A DNA stretch of 64,000 bases from Archangium lansingense (GCF_026626635.1 NZ_JAPNKA010000001.1:2294001-2358000); one strand, 5' to 3'. Counted from the first letter of the stretch, positions 40,157-48,913 are shown. The notes: a model not told the origin generated them from the sequence alone. Made by a program: numbers and translations.

Positions 40157-40579
40157 TCAGCGCCCCTTCCCGGCCTGGGTGAGCCCCGCCTCCTGGAGGC
40201 GCTCGGCCGCCCAGGCCTCCGCGGCGGTCAGGTGGGGGAAAGTGCTCAGCGGCACGGGGAGGGGCTTGAAGAACAGGATGGCGCTGAGCGACAGCCGGAC
40301 GATGGGCGACACGACGATGATGGCCGTGGCGACCACCCGCTCGCGCAAGACAGACTCGTGCTGCTCGAACCACTCCACCTGGCGCCAGCGTTGCTCGATG
40401 GGCACCAGCCCGATTCGGCTCAGGTCCACGAGGAGGAGGAACCTCTCGCCGCGCCGCAGGTAGCCGGACAAGGTGGCGAGGCACTCTTCGTGCCCATGGG
40501 CGGGGAGTGTTCCCGGGAGCCGCAGGTGTAGCAGGGGCCAGCGCGAATCATCGAAGGTGGCCCTGTCGAAAGCGGGCAT
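40157..40579 (-). CDS. Conserved hypothetical protein, SpoIIAA/STAS-like fold suspected
   Basis: 140 residues, soluble. The alternating pattern WPLLHLRLPGTL, FLLLVDLSRIGLVPIEQRW, ATAIIVVSPIVRLSLSAILFFKPLPVP and AEAWAAERLQEAG is that of SpoIIAA-like (STAS-related) small proteins common in myxobacteria. The function is unknown. It converges on prlC with 6 bp between the stops and is divergent from the VUT transporter gene. Confidence 0.7.
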   Translation of the reverse strand: MPAFDRATFDDSRWPLLHLRLPGTLPAHGHEECLATLSGYLRRGERFLLLVDLSRIGLVPIEQRWRQVEWFEQHESVLRERVVATAIIVVSPIVRLSLSAILFFKPLPVPLSTFPHLTAAEAWAAERLQEAGLTQAGKGR

Positions 40580-40649
40580 GTCAGCCGAATCCCAGCCCTA
40601 GCTCCCGCGGAGCACCATGCCGCCGCGGGTGTGGCTTATGGGCCCCATT

Positions 40650-40678
40650 CTGACAGCCTCTCGGAAACGTGCTATTGC
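40650..40678 (+). promoter_or_regulatory. Weak sigma-70-type promoter candidate for the VUT gene
   Basis: CTGACA at 40650-40655, 17-bp spacer, TATTGC at 40673-40678. It is in the right place, about 50 bp before the chosen start codon, but both hexamers are imperfect. Confidence 0.3.
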
Positions 40679-40730
40679 GCGCGACCTGGGCGGCCCGGCC
40701 GCCTTCGTTCTCGTCGTGGAGCAGGTCGCA

Positions 40731-41285
40731 ATGGAGCAGCGTCGAACCGAGGGTTTCATCTATCTGGCGGGCTTCGGAGCCTCGATTCCGCTGTCCAATT
40801 GGATGATCGGCCATGTGGGCGTGGTGTGCCCGGACCAGGGGCCATGTCTGCTCCCCGTGGGGCCGGGCCTGCTCGCCCCCAGTGGTGTCCTCGTCGTCGG
40901 CATCGCCTTTGTCCTGCGCGATCTGGTGCAGCGCCGGCTGGGTAAGGGCTGGACGCTGCTGGCCATCGCCCTGGGGGCGGTGCTCTCGGCGCTGCTCGCC
41001 CCTCCGCCGCTGGTCGTCGCCTCGAGCAGTGCCTTCGCCATCTCGGAGCTGGCTGACTTCGCCGTCTACACGCCCCTGCAGCGGCGTGGCCTGGTGCTGG
41101 CCGTGCTCGCCAGCAGCTTCGTCGGCCTCGTCGTGGACAGCCTCCTCTTCCTCCAGCTCGCCTTCGGCAGCCTCGACTTCCTGGCGGGGCAGGTGGTTGG
41201 CAAGGCCTGGATGGTGCTGGTGTCGCTCCCGCTGATCTCCTGGCTCCGGCGCAGGGATGAGCGGCTCGGCATCCTGCCGGCCTGA
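40731..41285 (+). CDS. VUT (YhhQ-like, DUF165) family transporter
   Basis: 184 residues from ATG 40731, which follows a GGAGCAGG stretch and places the first helix at the N-terminus; the frame is open upstream to 40617. Five or six helices. The block ASSSAFAISELADFAVYTPLQRRGLVLAVLASSFVGLVVDSLLFLQLAFGS is diagnostic for the VUT family, which imports queuosine precursors such as preQ0/preQ1. No queuosine biosynthesis gene is adjacent and I see no preQ1 riboswitch in the 150-bp leader. Confidence 0.85.
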   Translation: MEQRRTEGFIYLAGFGASIPLSNWMIGHVGVVCPDQGPCLLPVGPGLLAPSGVLVVGIAFVLRDLVQRRLGKGWTLLAIALGAVLSALLAPPPLVVASSSAFAISELADFAVYTPLQRRGLVLAVLASSFVGLVVDSLLFLQLAFGSLDFLAGQVVGKAWMVLVSLPLISWLRRRDERLGILPA

Positions 41286-41302
41286 GCGCGCTCTCCCCTC
41301 GC

Positions 41303-42007
41303 TCAGGAGACGCCTTCGTCCGGGTAGCGGCGGGAGACGTCCTCCTTCACCGCCGCCAGGGCGATGGTGTCCGCGGCCTGGCGCGCCTCCTCGGTGGAGG
41401 GCGCCACGTGGGTGAAGTCCGCCAGGGCCTCACTCAGGGCCTGTTCCACGCGCTCGGTGCGGCGGAGGCCTTGTGACTCCAACAACCACCCCACGCTCAG
41501 GAGGGCGTAGTGGTGCCAGGCCTCCTCGCCGCCAGTGGCCTCGGCGGTGAGCTCGAGGACCCGTCGCACCGCGTCCGACAGCACCGCCGCGCGATCCTCC
41601 TCGTCTGGCGGCAGCGCCACGGAGCGGAAGTACGTGTCCAGCGTGCAGAGCCACTCGTGGGCCACGCCGAGCGCGGAGAGGATGCGCTCGATGTTGCTCT
41701 CCACGCGCAGGTCGGGCGGCCCGCCAGGGTTGGGGAAGAAGTGGTGGAAGCCGTAGCTGCCCAGGCTCTCGTTGCCGAGCCGCGCGTCGGCCTTCGTGTA
41801 CCAGGCCCCGGCTTGCTCGGCGAGCAGCGCGTCGACTCCCTCGAAGAGCGTGCGGCGCGTCTGCTCGTCGAGGTGTCGAGTCTCCGGGGAGATATGGGAC
41901 GCCAGGTACTGCCGGAGGTGTGCCGCGAGGTGCGCGGGCTTGAAGTCGTCGAGGCTCTCCCGGATGGGGACCCAAGAGTCCTCATCCCTGTGCTTCTTCC
42001 TGCTCAT
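41303..42007 (-). CDS. Conserved hypothetical protein
   Basis: 234 residues from ATG 42007, which overlaps the stop of the preceding 62-residue gene by 4 bp; a longer frame upstream overlaps that gene and is not used. The start is Lys/Arg/Asp-rich (MSRKKHRDEDSWVP), the rest helical and acidic, with an aromatic segment SYGFHHFFPNPGGPPDLRVESNIERIL. No family recognised, no catalytic motif evident. It converges on the VUT gene 17 bp away. Confidence 0.75.
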   Translation of the reverse strand: MSRKKHRDEDSWVPIRESLDDFKPAHLAAHLRQYLASHISPETRHLDEQTRRTLFEGVDALLAEQAGAWYTKADARLGNESLGSYGFHHFFPNPGGPPDLRVESNIERILSALGVAHEWLCTLDTYFRSVALPPDEEDRAAVLSDAVRRVLELTAEATGGEEAWHHYALLSVGWLLESQGLRRTERVEQALSEALADFTHVAPSTEEARQAADTIALAAVKEDVSRRYPDEGVS

Positions 42008-42192
42008 GGCGCCTCCCCACCGGAGACCCGTCTCGCGACACCGCGCGCCGCGAGCCGGACGAAACGCGCGTAGCGCAGCACATCCTCGGGGGCTTGGGGA
42101 GGGAGATCTACCGCCACGGGTTCCCCGCTCTCCTGGAGCACGTGGGAATTCCAAGCGCGATTCGGCACATCTTTCCGTTTGAGTCGCGTCAT
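42004..42192 (-). CDS. Small conserved hypothetical protein
   Basis: 62 residues (MTRLKRKDVPNRAWNSHVL start), translationally coupled to the 234-residue gene by an ATGA overlap. The C-terminal half (PEDVLRYARFVRLAARGVARRV) is a basic amphipathic helix. The pair may be an antitoxin-like or accessory module, but nothing in the sequence proves it. Confidence 0.6.
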   Translation of the reverse strand: MTRLKRKDVPNRAWNSHVLQESGEPVAVDLPPQAPEDVLRYARFVRLAARGVARRVSGGEAP

Positions 42193-42265
42193 GAATCAAG
42201 GTGAACGATGGCGCACATCGAGTCGCTCCGAGGAATGTCGTTCTCGGGGATAGAATCGAGTCGTC

Positions 42266-42757
42266 ATGCCCGTTTCATCCAAGCCAGAACCTCATGCCTC
42301 CAACCGCTCGACCCTGACGCGAGTGTCCCTGGGAAGTCTCAGGGCCCCCACGTTGGCGAGCTGCCTGGTGCTGATCAAGCATCCCGAGCAGGGCGATGAG
42401 CTCAACGGCAAGGAGCTGTGCGATCAGATCCGCAAGCTCCTGAAGAACCAGCCGGGCACCTTCTGCTTCTTCCACGATGGCACCGGGATGGTGAACGCGC
42501 GCATCGGTTACGCGAACGCGTTCAAGGAGCTGGATCGTGAGCTGGCGGAGCGGACGACGGAAGTGGTGTGCGCCATCCCCGGCCCCATTCCGCGGATGAT
42601 GCTCTACACGGTCGCGACGATCGCCGAGAAGCCCTGGAGCATCTTCCGCACCCGCCCTGAGGCGGAGATGTACATGCGGATGCAGGGCTATACGGCTACC
42701 GACTACACCCAGCCCTTCGAGGGGATGTTGAAGCTGAGATGGCTGGGCCGCTCCTGA
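42266..42757 (+). CDS. Conserved hypothetical protein, first gene of a two-gene unit
   Basis: 163 residues, soluble. After a disordered Ser/Pro-rich N-terminus the sequence runs FCFFHDGTGMVNARIGYANAFKELDRELAERTTEVVCAIPGPIPRMMLYTVATIAEKPWSIFRTRPEAEMYM, a beta/alpha pattern of the SpoIIAA/STAS kind. It lies 7 bp before the DoxX-like gene, so the two should be co-transcribed. Function unknown. Confidence 0.75.
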   Translation: MPVSSKPEPHASNRSTLTRVSLGSLRAPTLASCLVLIKHPEQGDELNGKELCDQIRKLLKNQPGTFCFFHDGTGMVNARIGYANAFKELDRELAERTTEVVCAIPGPIPRMMLYTVATIAEKPWSIFRTRPEAEMYMRMQGYTATDYTQPFEGMLKLRWLGRS

Positions 42758-42764
42758 ATCGAAC

Positions 42765-43409
42765 ATGAGTCTCGAAGCATCTCTGGATTCCCTTCACGCC
42801 CGGGTGGTCGCGAGCCAGTGGTTGCGCAGGTTCACTGCCTTCACGCGGGGCTTGCTGGCCGTTGGCTTCCTCCGGCCGGGACTCATCAAGGTATTCGGCC
42901 TGCCCTTCACCAGCAGTCCGGGGGATGACGCCGTCGGCCGCTTCTTCGATGCGATGCAGCAGACCGGGGGCTACTGGCGCTTCATCGGCGTCGCCCAGGT
43001 CACCGCGGCGCTGCTGTTGTTGATGCCCCGCTCGGGGCCCACGGTGGGCGCGCTTGTGTTCCTGCCCGTCATCCTCAACATCTTCGTCATCACCGTGGCG
43101 GTGGGTTTCCAGGGAACGTGGCTCATCACCGGGCTGATGCTGCTCGCGGTGCTCTACCTGGTGTGCTGGGACTATCCACGGTGGAAGAGCATTGTGTTCG
43201 AGCCCTCCCCGGAGCGCTCCATTCCCCCCACCCGTGAGCCCGTGCCCTGGGTCCTCACCCTGACGACGGCCCTCGTCATCCAGAGCGGGTTCGGGGCCAT
43301 GACGGGGTTTGGCAAGGCCTCGGCCATGGTGCTGACGAGTTTCATCCTCGGGTTCGGGGTTCCCCTCTTGCTGTTGATCCTTCGCCGACTCAGGCCCGGG
43401 CTCGGCTAA
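42765..43409 (+). CDS. DoxX-like membrane protein
   Basis: 214 residues with four helices in the first 140 residues and two at the end. The core (FTRGLLAVGFLRPGLIKVFGLPFT, YWRFIGVAQVTAALLLLMPR, VGALVFLPVILNIFVITVAVGF) is the DoxX/DoxX-like pattern. DoxX proteins are linked to thiosulfate or redox chemistry of the membrane, but the DoxX-like branch has no fixed function. It is in operon with the preceding gene. Confidence 0.75.
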   Translation: MSLEASLDSLHARVVASQWLRRFTAFTRGLLAVGFLRPGLIKVFGLPFTSSPGDDAVGRFFDAMQQTGGYWRFIGVAQVTAALLLLMPRSGPTVGALVFLPVILNIFVITVAVGFQGTWLITGLMLLAVLYLVCWDYPRWKSIVFEPSPERSIPPTREPVPWVLTLTTALVIQSGFGAMTGFGKASAMVLTSFILGFGVPLLLLILRRLRPGLG

Positions 43410-43637
43410 GGGGAGGACGCGACGACGGTCACCTGATGGCCGGCGCGCAGCCGGAGCTTCATGGCGAAGACCCGGAGCAAACGCTTCACCCCCGCGAGTG
43501 TTCATCCCCGAAAACTCCTCCTGCTCTGCAAGTGACGTAGAGGGCTCCGGCTCTTTCCGGTGCCTCACCTTCCAGGTATTCAGGGGATTCCTGCTGTAAA
43601 GGGCCGGCAACCGGCGTCATGCGCCGTGGGGGGAGTT

Positions 43638-44630
43638 ATGGCGAACCTGAGAGACCTGCCTCGTCAGGCCTGGGGTGACCTGCAGTCGAAGCTGCGCCAC
43701 CTGCCGCTGGTGGGGACGCTGCGCAACATGCTCGTGGATGCCCCCGAGCTGTCCAGCCCGGTGCCTCGGGACTCGGGGCTGGTGGACGCCGGGCGCGTGG
43801 AGGCGTACCAGCGCGCCATCGAGCGCTATGTGCGGCCGGGCCAGGTGGTGGTGGACGTGGGGACGGGCACTGGGCTGCGGGCCCTGCTCGCCTCGCGGCG
43901 TGGCCCGCGCAAGCTGTATGCGGTGGATGCCTCGCGCAACCTGGACACGGCGCGCTGGGTGGCCCGTCGCAATGGGCTGTCGGACATCGACTTCGTGCGC
44001 GCGGACAGCTCGCGCTTCCACCCGCCGGAGAAGGTGGATGTGCTGCTGCACGAGCAGCTGGGAGACGCGCTCTTCGACGCGGGGCTGGTACCGCGGCTGC
44101 TGGGCCTGCGTGACAGGCTGCTGGTACGTGGCGGCCGCATCCTCCCCAACCGCTTCGAGGTCTTCTTCGAGCCGGTGCAACTGCGTGAGGAGGCGCGCCT
44201 GCCCTTCATCTGGAACCAGCGCCTGCCGGACGTGGACTTCAGCTGCCTGCAGGCGCTGCGGGACACGCTGAGCCCCGCGTACTTCACCCGCTTCGTCCGG
44301 CCGCAGGACGTGGAGCGGCTGCTGTGCTACCCAGAGCCCGCTTTCGCGCTCGACCTGGAGACGCTGCGCGCGGGCTCGCTGCCCCAGCGCCTGCGCCTGG
44401 AGCGGCCCGTGGTGCACGAGGGGCGCATGGACGGCCTGTGCCTCTTCTTCCGGGCCCGCTTCGATTCCGAGCTGTCCTTCGACACCTTCCCGGAGCGCCA
44501 GCAGGCCTGTACGCCGGTACTCTTGCTGCGGATGGATCCTCGGGACTTTGCCCGTTACGAGACGATCCGCCTGGAGATTTCGTTGCCGGAGCTGTCGGAC
44601 ATCACCACATGGCGATGGAGTTCCATGTGA
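43638..44630 (+). CDS. SAM-dependent methyltransferase, PRMT-like
   Basis: 330 residues from ATG 43638, preceded by GGGGGAG. The Rossmann motif I is VVDVGTGTGLRALLASRRG, followed by LYAVDAS (motif II acidic residue) and IDFVRADSSRF. The post-motif HEQLGDALFDAGLVPRLLGLRDRLLVRGGRILPNRFEVFFEPV resembles the region of protein arginine methyltransferases after the double-E loop, although the second glutamate is not obvious. Substrate unknown; a small-molecule or protein target is equally possible. The stop is 10 bp before the putative CTG start of the next gene. Confidence 0.8.
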   Translation: MANLRDLPRQAWGDLQSKLRHLPLVGTLRNMLVDAPELSSPVPRDSGLVDAGRVEAYQRAIERYVRPGQVVVDVGTGTGLRALLASRRGPRKLYAVDASRNLDTARWVARRNGLSDIDFVRADSSRFHPPEKVDVLLHEQLGDALFDAGLVPRLLGLRDRLLVRGGRILPNRFEVFFEPVQLREEARLPFIWNQRLPDVDFSCLQALRDTLSPAYFTRFVRPQDVERLLCYPEPAFALDLETLRAGSLPQRLRLERPVVHEGRMDGLCLFFRARFDSELSFDTFPERQQACTPVLLLRMDPRDFARYETIRLEISLPELSDITTWRWSSM

Positions 44631-44640
44631 GGGTACCTGT

Positions 44641-45456
44641 CTGCGTGTCTCCCGCTTCGTCCTGCTCGCCCTGTTGTTGACTTCGTCCGCTGGTGCACAG
44701 ACCCCTGGGGGCGCGCAGGCCGGGGGCAAGCCGCGCACCCTGGCCGGCCGGTGCGGCTCGGCCAACTGGGTGTGCGCGGCCCAGTGCATCGATGTGACGT
44801 GCGTGGACCGATGTCTGGTCGAGGGGTGCGAGAAGGCGTTAGGGGCGCTCGGGCAGTGCGCTGCGAGGTCCGGCTGTGGTCCGGACGACTCGGCCTGCGT
44901 GGCGCGTGTGTGCGGCAAGCAATGCGAGCGGACCTTCGAGCCCGCACCGCCTAGCCCCGAGAAGGAGCTCCCGGACCCGTGCGCGGACGCCTCGATGGGG
45001 GCGGGGGCGGTGCCCAAGAAGGTCGTGGGCCGCTGGTTACTGGAGGCGGCCAGCCTCCTCCCGGACGAGAAGCCACGCGTCGAGGGGCTGGAGAGCCAGG
45101 ACGCGAAGCCTCGCCCGGACTACGGACGCTCGCTGGTGGTGACGCCCGGAGGGTGCTTCCTCATGCGCACGAAGCTGGAGGACGCCACGCTGGGTCGGGG
45201 CAATGCGCTGGAGATTCGCTCCTGGGGCGCCTTCCAGGTGAACGAGAAGGACGACTCGGTGGAGCTGCGGACGAAGTCCGGGCAGGCGGTGGGGCCGGTG
45301 TGTGGCAAGCCGCGCGTCATCGGCCTGTCCAAGGGGAAGTTCCAGCCGACCTCGTACAAGTATGACGTGGAGGGAGACACGCTCACCCTGACCGCGAAGA
45401 CGCCCTCGCTGCAGACGTTTCAGTTCCGCCGTCAGACAACGGAGCAGGCAGAGTAG
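44641..45456 (+). CDS. Exported cysteine-rich protein, probable CTG start
   Basis: About 271 residues. In this frame the only ATG (44548) lies inside the methyltransferase gene and yields a long Arg/Cys-rich extension, whereas a CTG at 44641 begins LRVSRFVLLALLLTSSAGAQ, a perfect signal peptide, with GAGGG placed 8 bp upstream. I therefore take CTG as the start, at low certainty. The mature part has a cluster of cysteines (CGSANWVCAAQCIDVTCVDRCLVEGCEKA, CAARSGCG) followed by a beta-rich domain of about 140 residues (VGRWLLEAASLLPDEK, VTPGGCFLM). No family recognised. It lies 4 bp before the WS/DGAT gene. Confidence 0.65.
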   Translation: MRVSRFVLLALLLTSSAGAQTPGGAQAGGKPRTLAGRCGSANWVCAAQCIDVTCVDRCLVEGCEKALGALGQCAARSGCGPDDSACVARVCGKQCERTFEPAPPSPEKELPDPCADASMGAGAVPKKVVGRWLLEAASLLPDEKPRVEGLESQDAKPRPDYGRSLVVTPGGCFLMRTKLEDATLGRGNALEIRSWGAFQVNEKDDSVELRTKSGQAVGPVCGKPRVIGLSKGKFQPTSYKYDVEGDTLTLTAKTPSLQTFQFRRQTTEQAE

Positions 45457-45460
45457 ACGT

Positions 45461-46858
45461 ATGTCCGAGCGGATGCACCCTTCCGACGCGTCCTGGCTCC
45501 AGATGGAGGAGCCCACCAGCCTCATGGTCATCACCGCGGTGCTCTGGTGCGACGAGCCCGTGGACTTCGAGCGGCTGAAGGAGGTGGTGCGTGAGCGGCT
45601 GGTGGAGCGCTACCCGCGCTTTCGGCAGAAGGTGGTGACGGGAGGGTTGCTGGGGACGGCGCGTTGGGAGGATGACCCGGGCTTTCGTCTGGAGAACCAC
45701 CTGCGGCGCACGAGGCTGCCGCCTCCCGGGGGCCGCGCCGAGCTGGAGCGGATGGTGGGCGAGTCCATGAGCACGCCCCTGGACTTCTCCTGGCCGCTCT
45801 GGGAGCTGCACGTCATCCAAGGGTACGAGGACGGGTGCGCGCTGCTGATGCGGGTGCACCACTGCATCGCGGATGGCATCTCGCTGGCGCGGGTGCTGCT
45901 GTCGCTGACGGACGAGCGCGCGGCCGGTGGCGCGAGGGCCGAGGACTTCGAGGAAGTGGAAGAGGCGTCGGGGAGGTTGGCGCGGCTGCTGCGGGGAGCG
46001 CGGACGGTGGTGGGCTCGACGCGGGCGGCGTGGAAGCGAGGCGCGGAGCTGCTGGCCGAGCCCATCCAGCTCATGGACCTGGCGGTGGAGGGAGCGCGGG
46101 GCGCTTCGGCGCTGAGTCGGGTGCTGACGCTGATGCACGACCCGCCCTCGCCCCTCACGGGTGAGCTGGGACGGGTGAAGCAGGTGGCCTGGTCGAGGCC
46201 GGTGCCGGTAGGGAAGGTGAGGGAGATTGGCCACGGCACGGGCAGCACGGTGAACGACGTGGTGATGGCGGTGGTGGCGGGGATGCTGCGCCGCTACGTG
46301 GCGGCGCGGGGACAGCCGCCCGAGGATGTGCGGGCGGTGGTGCCGGTGAACCTGAGGCCGCTGAGGGAGCCGATTCCACGCGAGCTGGGCAACCGGTTCG
46401 GGGTGGTGTTCCTGCCGCTGCCGCTCGGGTTGGAGAACCCGGTGGATCGACTGTGGGAGTTGAAGAAGCGGATGGACAAGCTGAAGCGCTCGCCGGAGGC
46501 GGCGGTGGTGTTCGGCATGCTGTCCGCGGCGGGGCTGGCACCGGCACCAGTGGAGCGGATGGCGGTGGATGTGATGAGGAAGAAGGCCTCGGTGGTGCTG
46601 ACGAACGTGCCGGGGCCGAAGCGGCCGGTGTACCTGGCGGGGGCGAGGCTGGCGGGCGTGATGTTCTGGGTGCCGATGGCGGCGCGGCTGGGAGTGGGGC
46701 TGAGCATCTTCAGCTACGCGGGCCACGTGACGCTGGGCGTGGCGGCGGATGAGGGCCTGGTGCCGGATCCACGGGAGCTCATCGAGGACTTCGAGGAGGA
46801 GCTCGAGTCCCTGGCCGAGGCGGTGAGGGAGTCCGGGCACTCCAGTCCGTTGCACTGA
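45461..46858 (+). CDS. Wax ester synthase/diacylglycerol acyltransferase
   Basis: 465 residues, a full-length WS/DGAT bifunctional acyltransferase. The catalytic motif HHxxxDG is VHHCIADG (H133, H134, D138), the substrate groove block is VVPVNLRPLREPIPRELGNRFGVVFLPLPL, and the C-terminal NVPGP is in VVLTNVPGPKRPVYLAG. It makes storage wax esters or triacylglycerol from acyl-CoA at the membrane; myxobacteria form lipid bodies during development, so a developmental role is plausible but inferred. It follows the preceding exported-protein gene by 4 bp and is probably in operon with it. Confidence 0.93.
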   Translation: MSERMHPSDASWLQMEEPTSLMVITAVLWCDEPVDFERLKEVVRERLVERYPRFRQKVVTGGLLGTARWEDDPGFRLENHLRRTRLPPPGGRAELERMVGESMSTPLDFSWPLWELHVIQGYEDGCALLMRVHHCIADGISLARVLLSLTDERAAGGARAEDFEEVEEASGRLARLLRGARTVVGSTRAAWKRGAELLAEPIQLMDLAVEGARGASALSRVLTLMHDPPSPLTGELGRVKQVAWSRPVPVGKVREIGHGTGSTVNDVVMAVVAGMLRRYVAARGQPPEDVRAVVPVNLRPLREPIPRELGNRFGVVFLPLPLGLENPVDRLWELKKRMDKLKRSPEAAVVFGMLSAAGLAPAPVERMAVDVMRKKASVVLTNVPGPKRPVYLAGARLAGVMFWVPMAARLGVGLSIFSYAGHVTLGVAADEGLVPDPRELIEDFEEELESLAEAVRESGHSSPLH

Positions 46859-46875
46859 GCCCTGTCACCAACCCC

Positions 46876-46926
46876 GCGCCACCCATCACCCACCGCCACC
46901 CATCACCCACCGTCACCCATCACCCA
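46876..46926. repeat. 17-bp tandem repeat, three copies
   Basis: Three 17-bp units of the form CCGCCACCCATCACCCA (46876-46892, 46893-46909, 46910-46926), with a partial fourth, directly after the WS/DGAT stop. Confidence 0.9.
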
Positions 46927-46937
46927 CCGCCACCAAC

Positions 46938-46958
46938 CCCTCTCCCCTCGGGAGAGGG
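46938..46958. repeat. REP-like hairpin, copy 3
   Basis: CCCTCTCCC-CTC-GGGAGAGGG followed by ACGGGGTGAGGG, the same element as at 21345 and 21505. It lies downstream of the WS/DGAT gene and may act as its terminator. Confidence 0.8.
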
Positions 46959-47235
46959 ACGGGGTGAGGGTATCGAGAGCCCTGGATTGAGCCTATCGAG
47001 TCCCAGGCGGGTCCGTACCTGTGAGAGCGGGCAGAGGCAGGCCGTGTTCACAAACCCTGGCCAGGCTGTCCATTCTCCTGGAGGACTCAACTCGCCGAGG
47101 AGCACCGGTCATGCATCCCGAGCAGCGTGAAGAGACCACGAGGACCAGCCTGGTACGGCCGAGCCCGTGGCTTGTCCGGTACAGCCAACGCCGGGGGAGT
47201 GGCTTGTCCATTCCTGGAATGCGCGGGGCTGGCCG

Positions 47236-47278
47236 GGCCACTCCGCCGCGCTGCTGTTGAACCCACGGCGGAGTGGCC
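47236..47278. repeat. 13-bp inverted repeat with 17-nt loop
   Basis: GGCCACTCCGCCG pairs perfectly with CGGCGGAGTGGCC across a 17-nt loop. It lies about 185 bp before a small membrane-protein gene. It may be a structured RNA element or a dyad binding site; no U-tract follows. Confidence 0.6.
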
Positions 47279-47461
47279 GCCAGCTCTCCAACCTCTCCCT
47301 TTCCATCCGGCCAATGCCCTTCGGGCTCCTGCCCGAGGTGCACCTCTCCCGCTTCGCCCTCTCTTGGAGCCGAAGCCTGGGCCGGGGTGCGCGTGCATGC
47401 ACCGGTCCTTGGCCTGGGAAATCCACATTCTCGTTCTGCTCATTGACGCAAGGAGAGCGCC

Positions 47462-47845
47462 ATGTGCCACCACGCCTATACGCAGCTCGCGAAGCTCCTC
47501 GCATCCCGGAAGGTGAAGACCACCGCGGTGGCCCTCCTCGTTGCCGGTGCGCTCGTCATCCACGCCGCACCGCCCGAACGTTTCCTCACGGCGGTCGCAG
47601 GAGGCTCACTCGGATTCTCGCTCCTGTTCGCCTGGCTGTTCTTCCACAGCGGTCTCCGTCAGCTCCCCGAGAGACAGCGAGGACCCTTCCTCCTCGTGGT
47701 GCTCGTGGTGCTGTCCGCGCTGCTGGTGGTGCAGGCCCGGGCCGTCCTGAGTCTGGCCACGGCGGCGCTCCACTCCCAGGATTCGCAGGGTCCACCTCGG
47801 GAGGAGGTGGTGCTCAGCGACCGCGCTTCTTCTGGAAATCATTGA
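47462..47845 (+). CDS. Small membrane protein
   Basis: 127 residues with three hydrophobic helices (VALLVAGALVIHAA, GSLGFSLLFAWLFF, LLVVLVVLSALLVVQARAVL). A good AGGAG site (47451-47455) precedes the ATG. No family recognised. The 3' end overlaps the 3' end of the converging rsgA gene by 32 bp, so the C-terminal tail beyond the last helix may be poorly conserved. Confidence 0.7.
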   Translation: MCHHAYTQLAKLLASRKVKTTAVALLVAGALVIHAAPPERFLTAVAGGSLGFSLLFAWLFFHSGLRQLPERQRGPFLLVVLVVLSALLVVQARAVLSLATAALHSQDSQGPPREEVVLSDRASSGNH

Positions 47846-48863
47846 GAGCGCGCGTGGTCTTCCGGGTGTCCTGCTTGGGGCGGACCACTTCCTGGACGAG
47901 CTTGCGGTAGCTCTCCAGGCGCTCCGGGGCGAGCTGCCCGCTTCGGAGCGCCTCCCGGACGGCGCAGCCGGGCTCCTTCTCGTGGCGGCAGTCGCTGAAG
48001 CGGCACCCGGCCGACAGCTCCTCGATATCCACGAAGGCGGTGCGCACGCCCTCCTCGCTCTCCATCAACCCGAGCTCGCGCATGCCCGGCGTGTCGATGA
48101 CGAGGCCCCCCTGCGGCAGCACGAATAGCTCGCGGTGGGTGGTGGTGTGCCGGCCCTTGTCGTCCTCGCGCACGGCGCCCACCTCCATGCGCGCCGAGCC
48201 CACCAGCCGGTTGATGAGGGTGGACTTGCCCACGCCGGACGAGCCGATGAGCGCCACCGTCCGGTTGCCGCCGATGTACTGCCAGATCGCGTCGAGCCCC
48301 TCGCCAGTGAGGCTGCTGACGGTGTGCAGGGGGACGTCCGGTGCCAGGGTGGCGATGCGCTCGCGGGCGGCCACCAAGTCCTCGCAGAGGTCCGACTTGG
48401 TGAGCACCAGCACGGGCTGGGCCCCGCTGTCCCAGGCGACCGTCAGGTAGCGCTCGAGTCGCCGCGGATTCAAGTCCCGCGTCAGAGCGGAGACGAGGAA
48501 GACCACATCCACGTTGGCGGCCACCACCTGCTCCTCGTCGGCCCGGCCGGCGGCCTTTCGGACGAGTTGGGTGCGCCGGGGCAGCACCGCCTGGATGATG
48601 GACGTGCCCTCCTGGATGCGAGGCTCGAAGGACACCCAGTCCCCGACGACGGGGCGCACGGACTGTCCCTTGCGGATGGCCATGCGCAGCCGCCCCGGGA
48701 TGGTGGCCCGCATGTCCCCGCGCGCTGAATAGAGCACGTACTCCACGCCAAAGTCGGCGCCGATGCGCGCCGGCTCCTCGACATCGCTCGCGCGGGAGCG
48801 CCAGGCCTCCTGGAAGGGGGGCCCCCAGCCGAGCTTCTCCAAGACGTGCTCATCCATGCTCAT
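47814..48863 (-). CDS. rsgA: Ribosome small-subunit-dependent GTPase RsgA
   Basis: 349 residues. The circularly permuted GTPase order is visible: TKSD (G4) comes before GSSGVGKST (G1) and DTPGMRE (G3). An N-terminal OB-fold and a C-terminal zinc knuckle (CRFSDCRHEKEPGC) complete the family pattern. RsgA checks late assembly of the 30S subunit. It stands alone on its strand, divergent from the pentapeptide-repeat gene, with a start only 50 bp away. Confidence 0.96.
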   Translation of the reverse strand: MSMDEHVLEKLGWGPPFQEAWRSRASDVEEPARIGADFGVEYVLYSARGDMRATIPGRLRMAIRKGQSVRPVVGDWVSFEPRIQEGTSIIQAVLPRRTQLVRKAAGRADEEQVVAANVDVVFLVSALTRDLNPRRLERYLTVAWDSGAQPVLVLTKSDLCEDLVAARERIATLAPDVPLHTVSSLTGEGLDAIWQYIGGNRTVALIGSSGVGKSTLINRLVGSARMEVGAVREDDKGRHTTTHRELFVLPQGGLVIDTPGMRELGLMESEEGVRTAFVDIEELSAGCRFSDCRHEKEPGCAVREALRSGQLAPERLESYRKLVQEVVRPKQDTRKTTRALNDFQKKRGR

Positions 48864-48913
48864 GCGGCGCCCACACTATGCCCATCCGGGTGGGGTTGGG
48901 GTAGGGAGACGTC

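Larger units (their letters stand above)
46859..47461. other. 600-bp non-coding stretch with tandem repeat, REP hairpin and a long inverted repeat
   Basis: Contains a 17-bp tandem array (46876-46926), a REP-like hairpin (46938-46958) and a 13-bp perfect inverted repeat (47236-47278). I find no gene in it on either strand. The remainder is ordinary GC-rich sequence. Confidence 0.7.

Noticed and set aside
43410..43637. Short minus-strand coding trace (MKLRLRAGHQVTVVASSP)
   Set aside because: Too short to assign, no start signal, no homologous family recognised; may be a remnant but cannot be supported.
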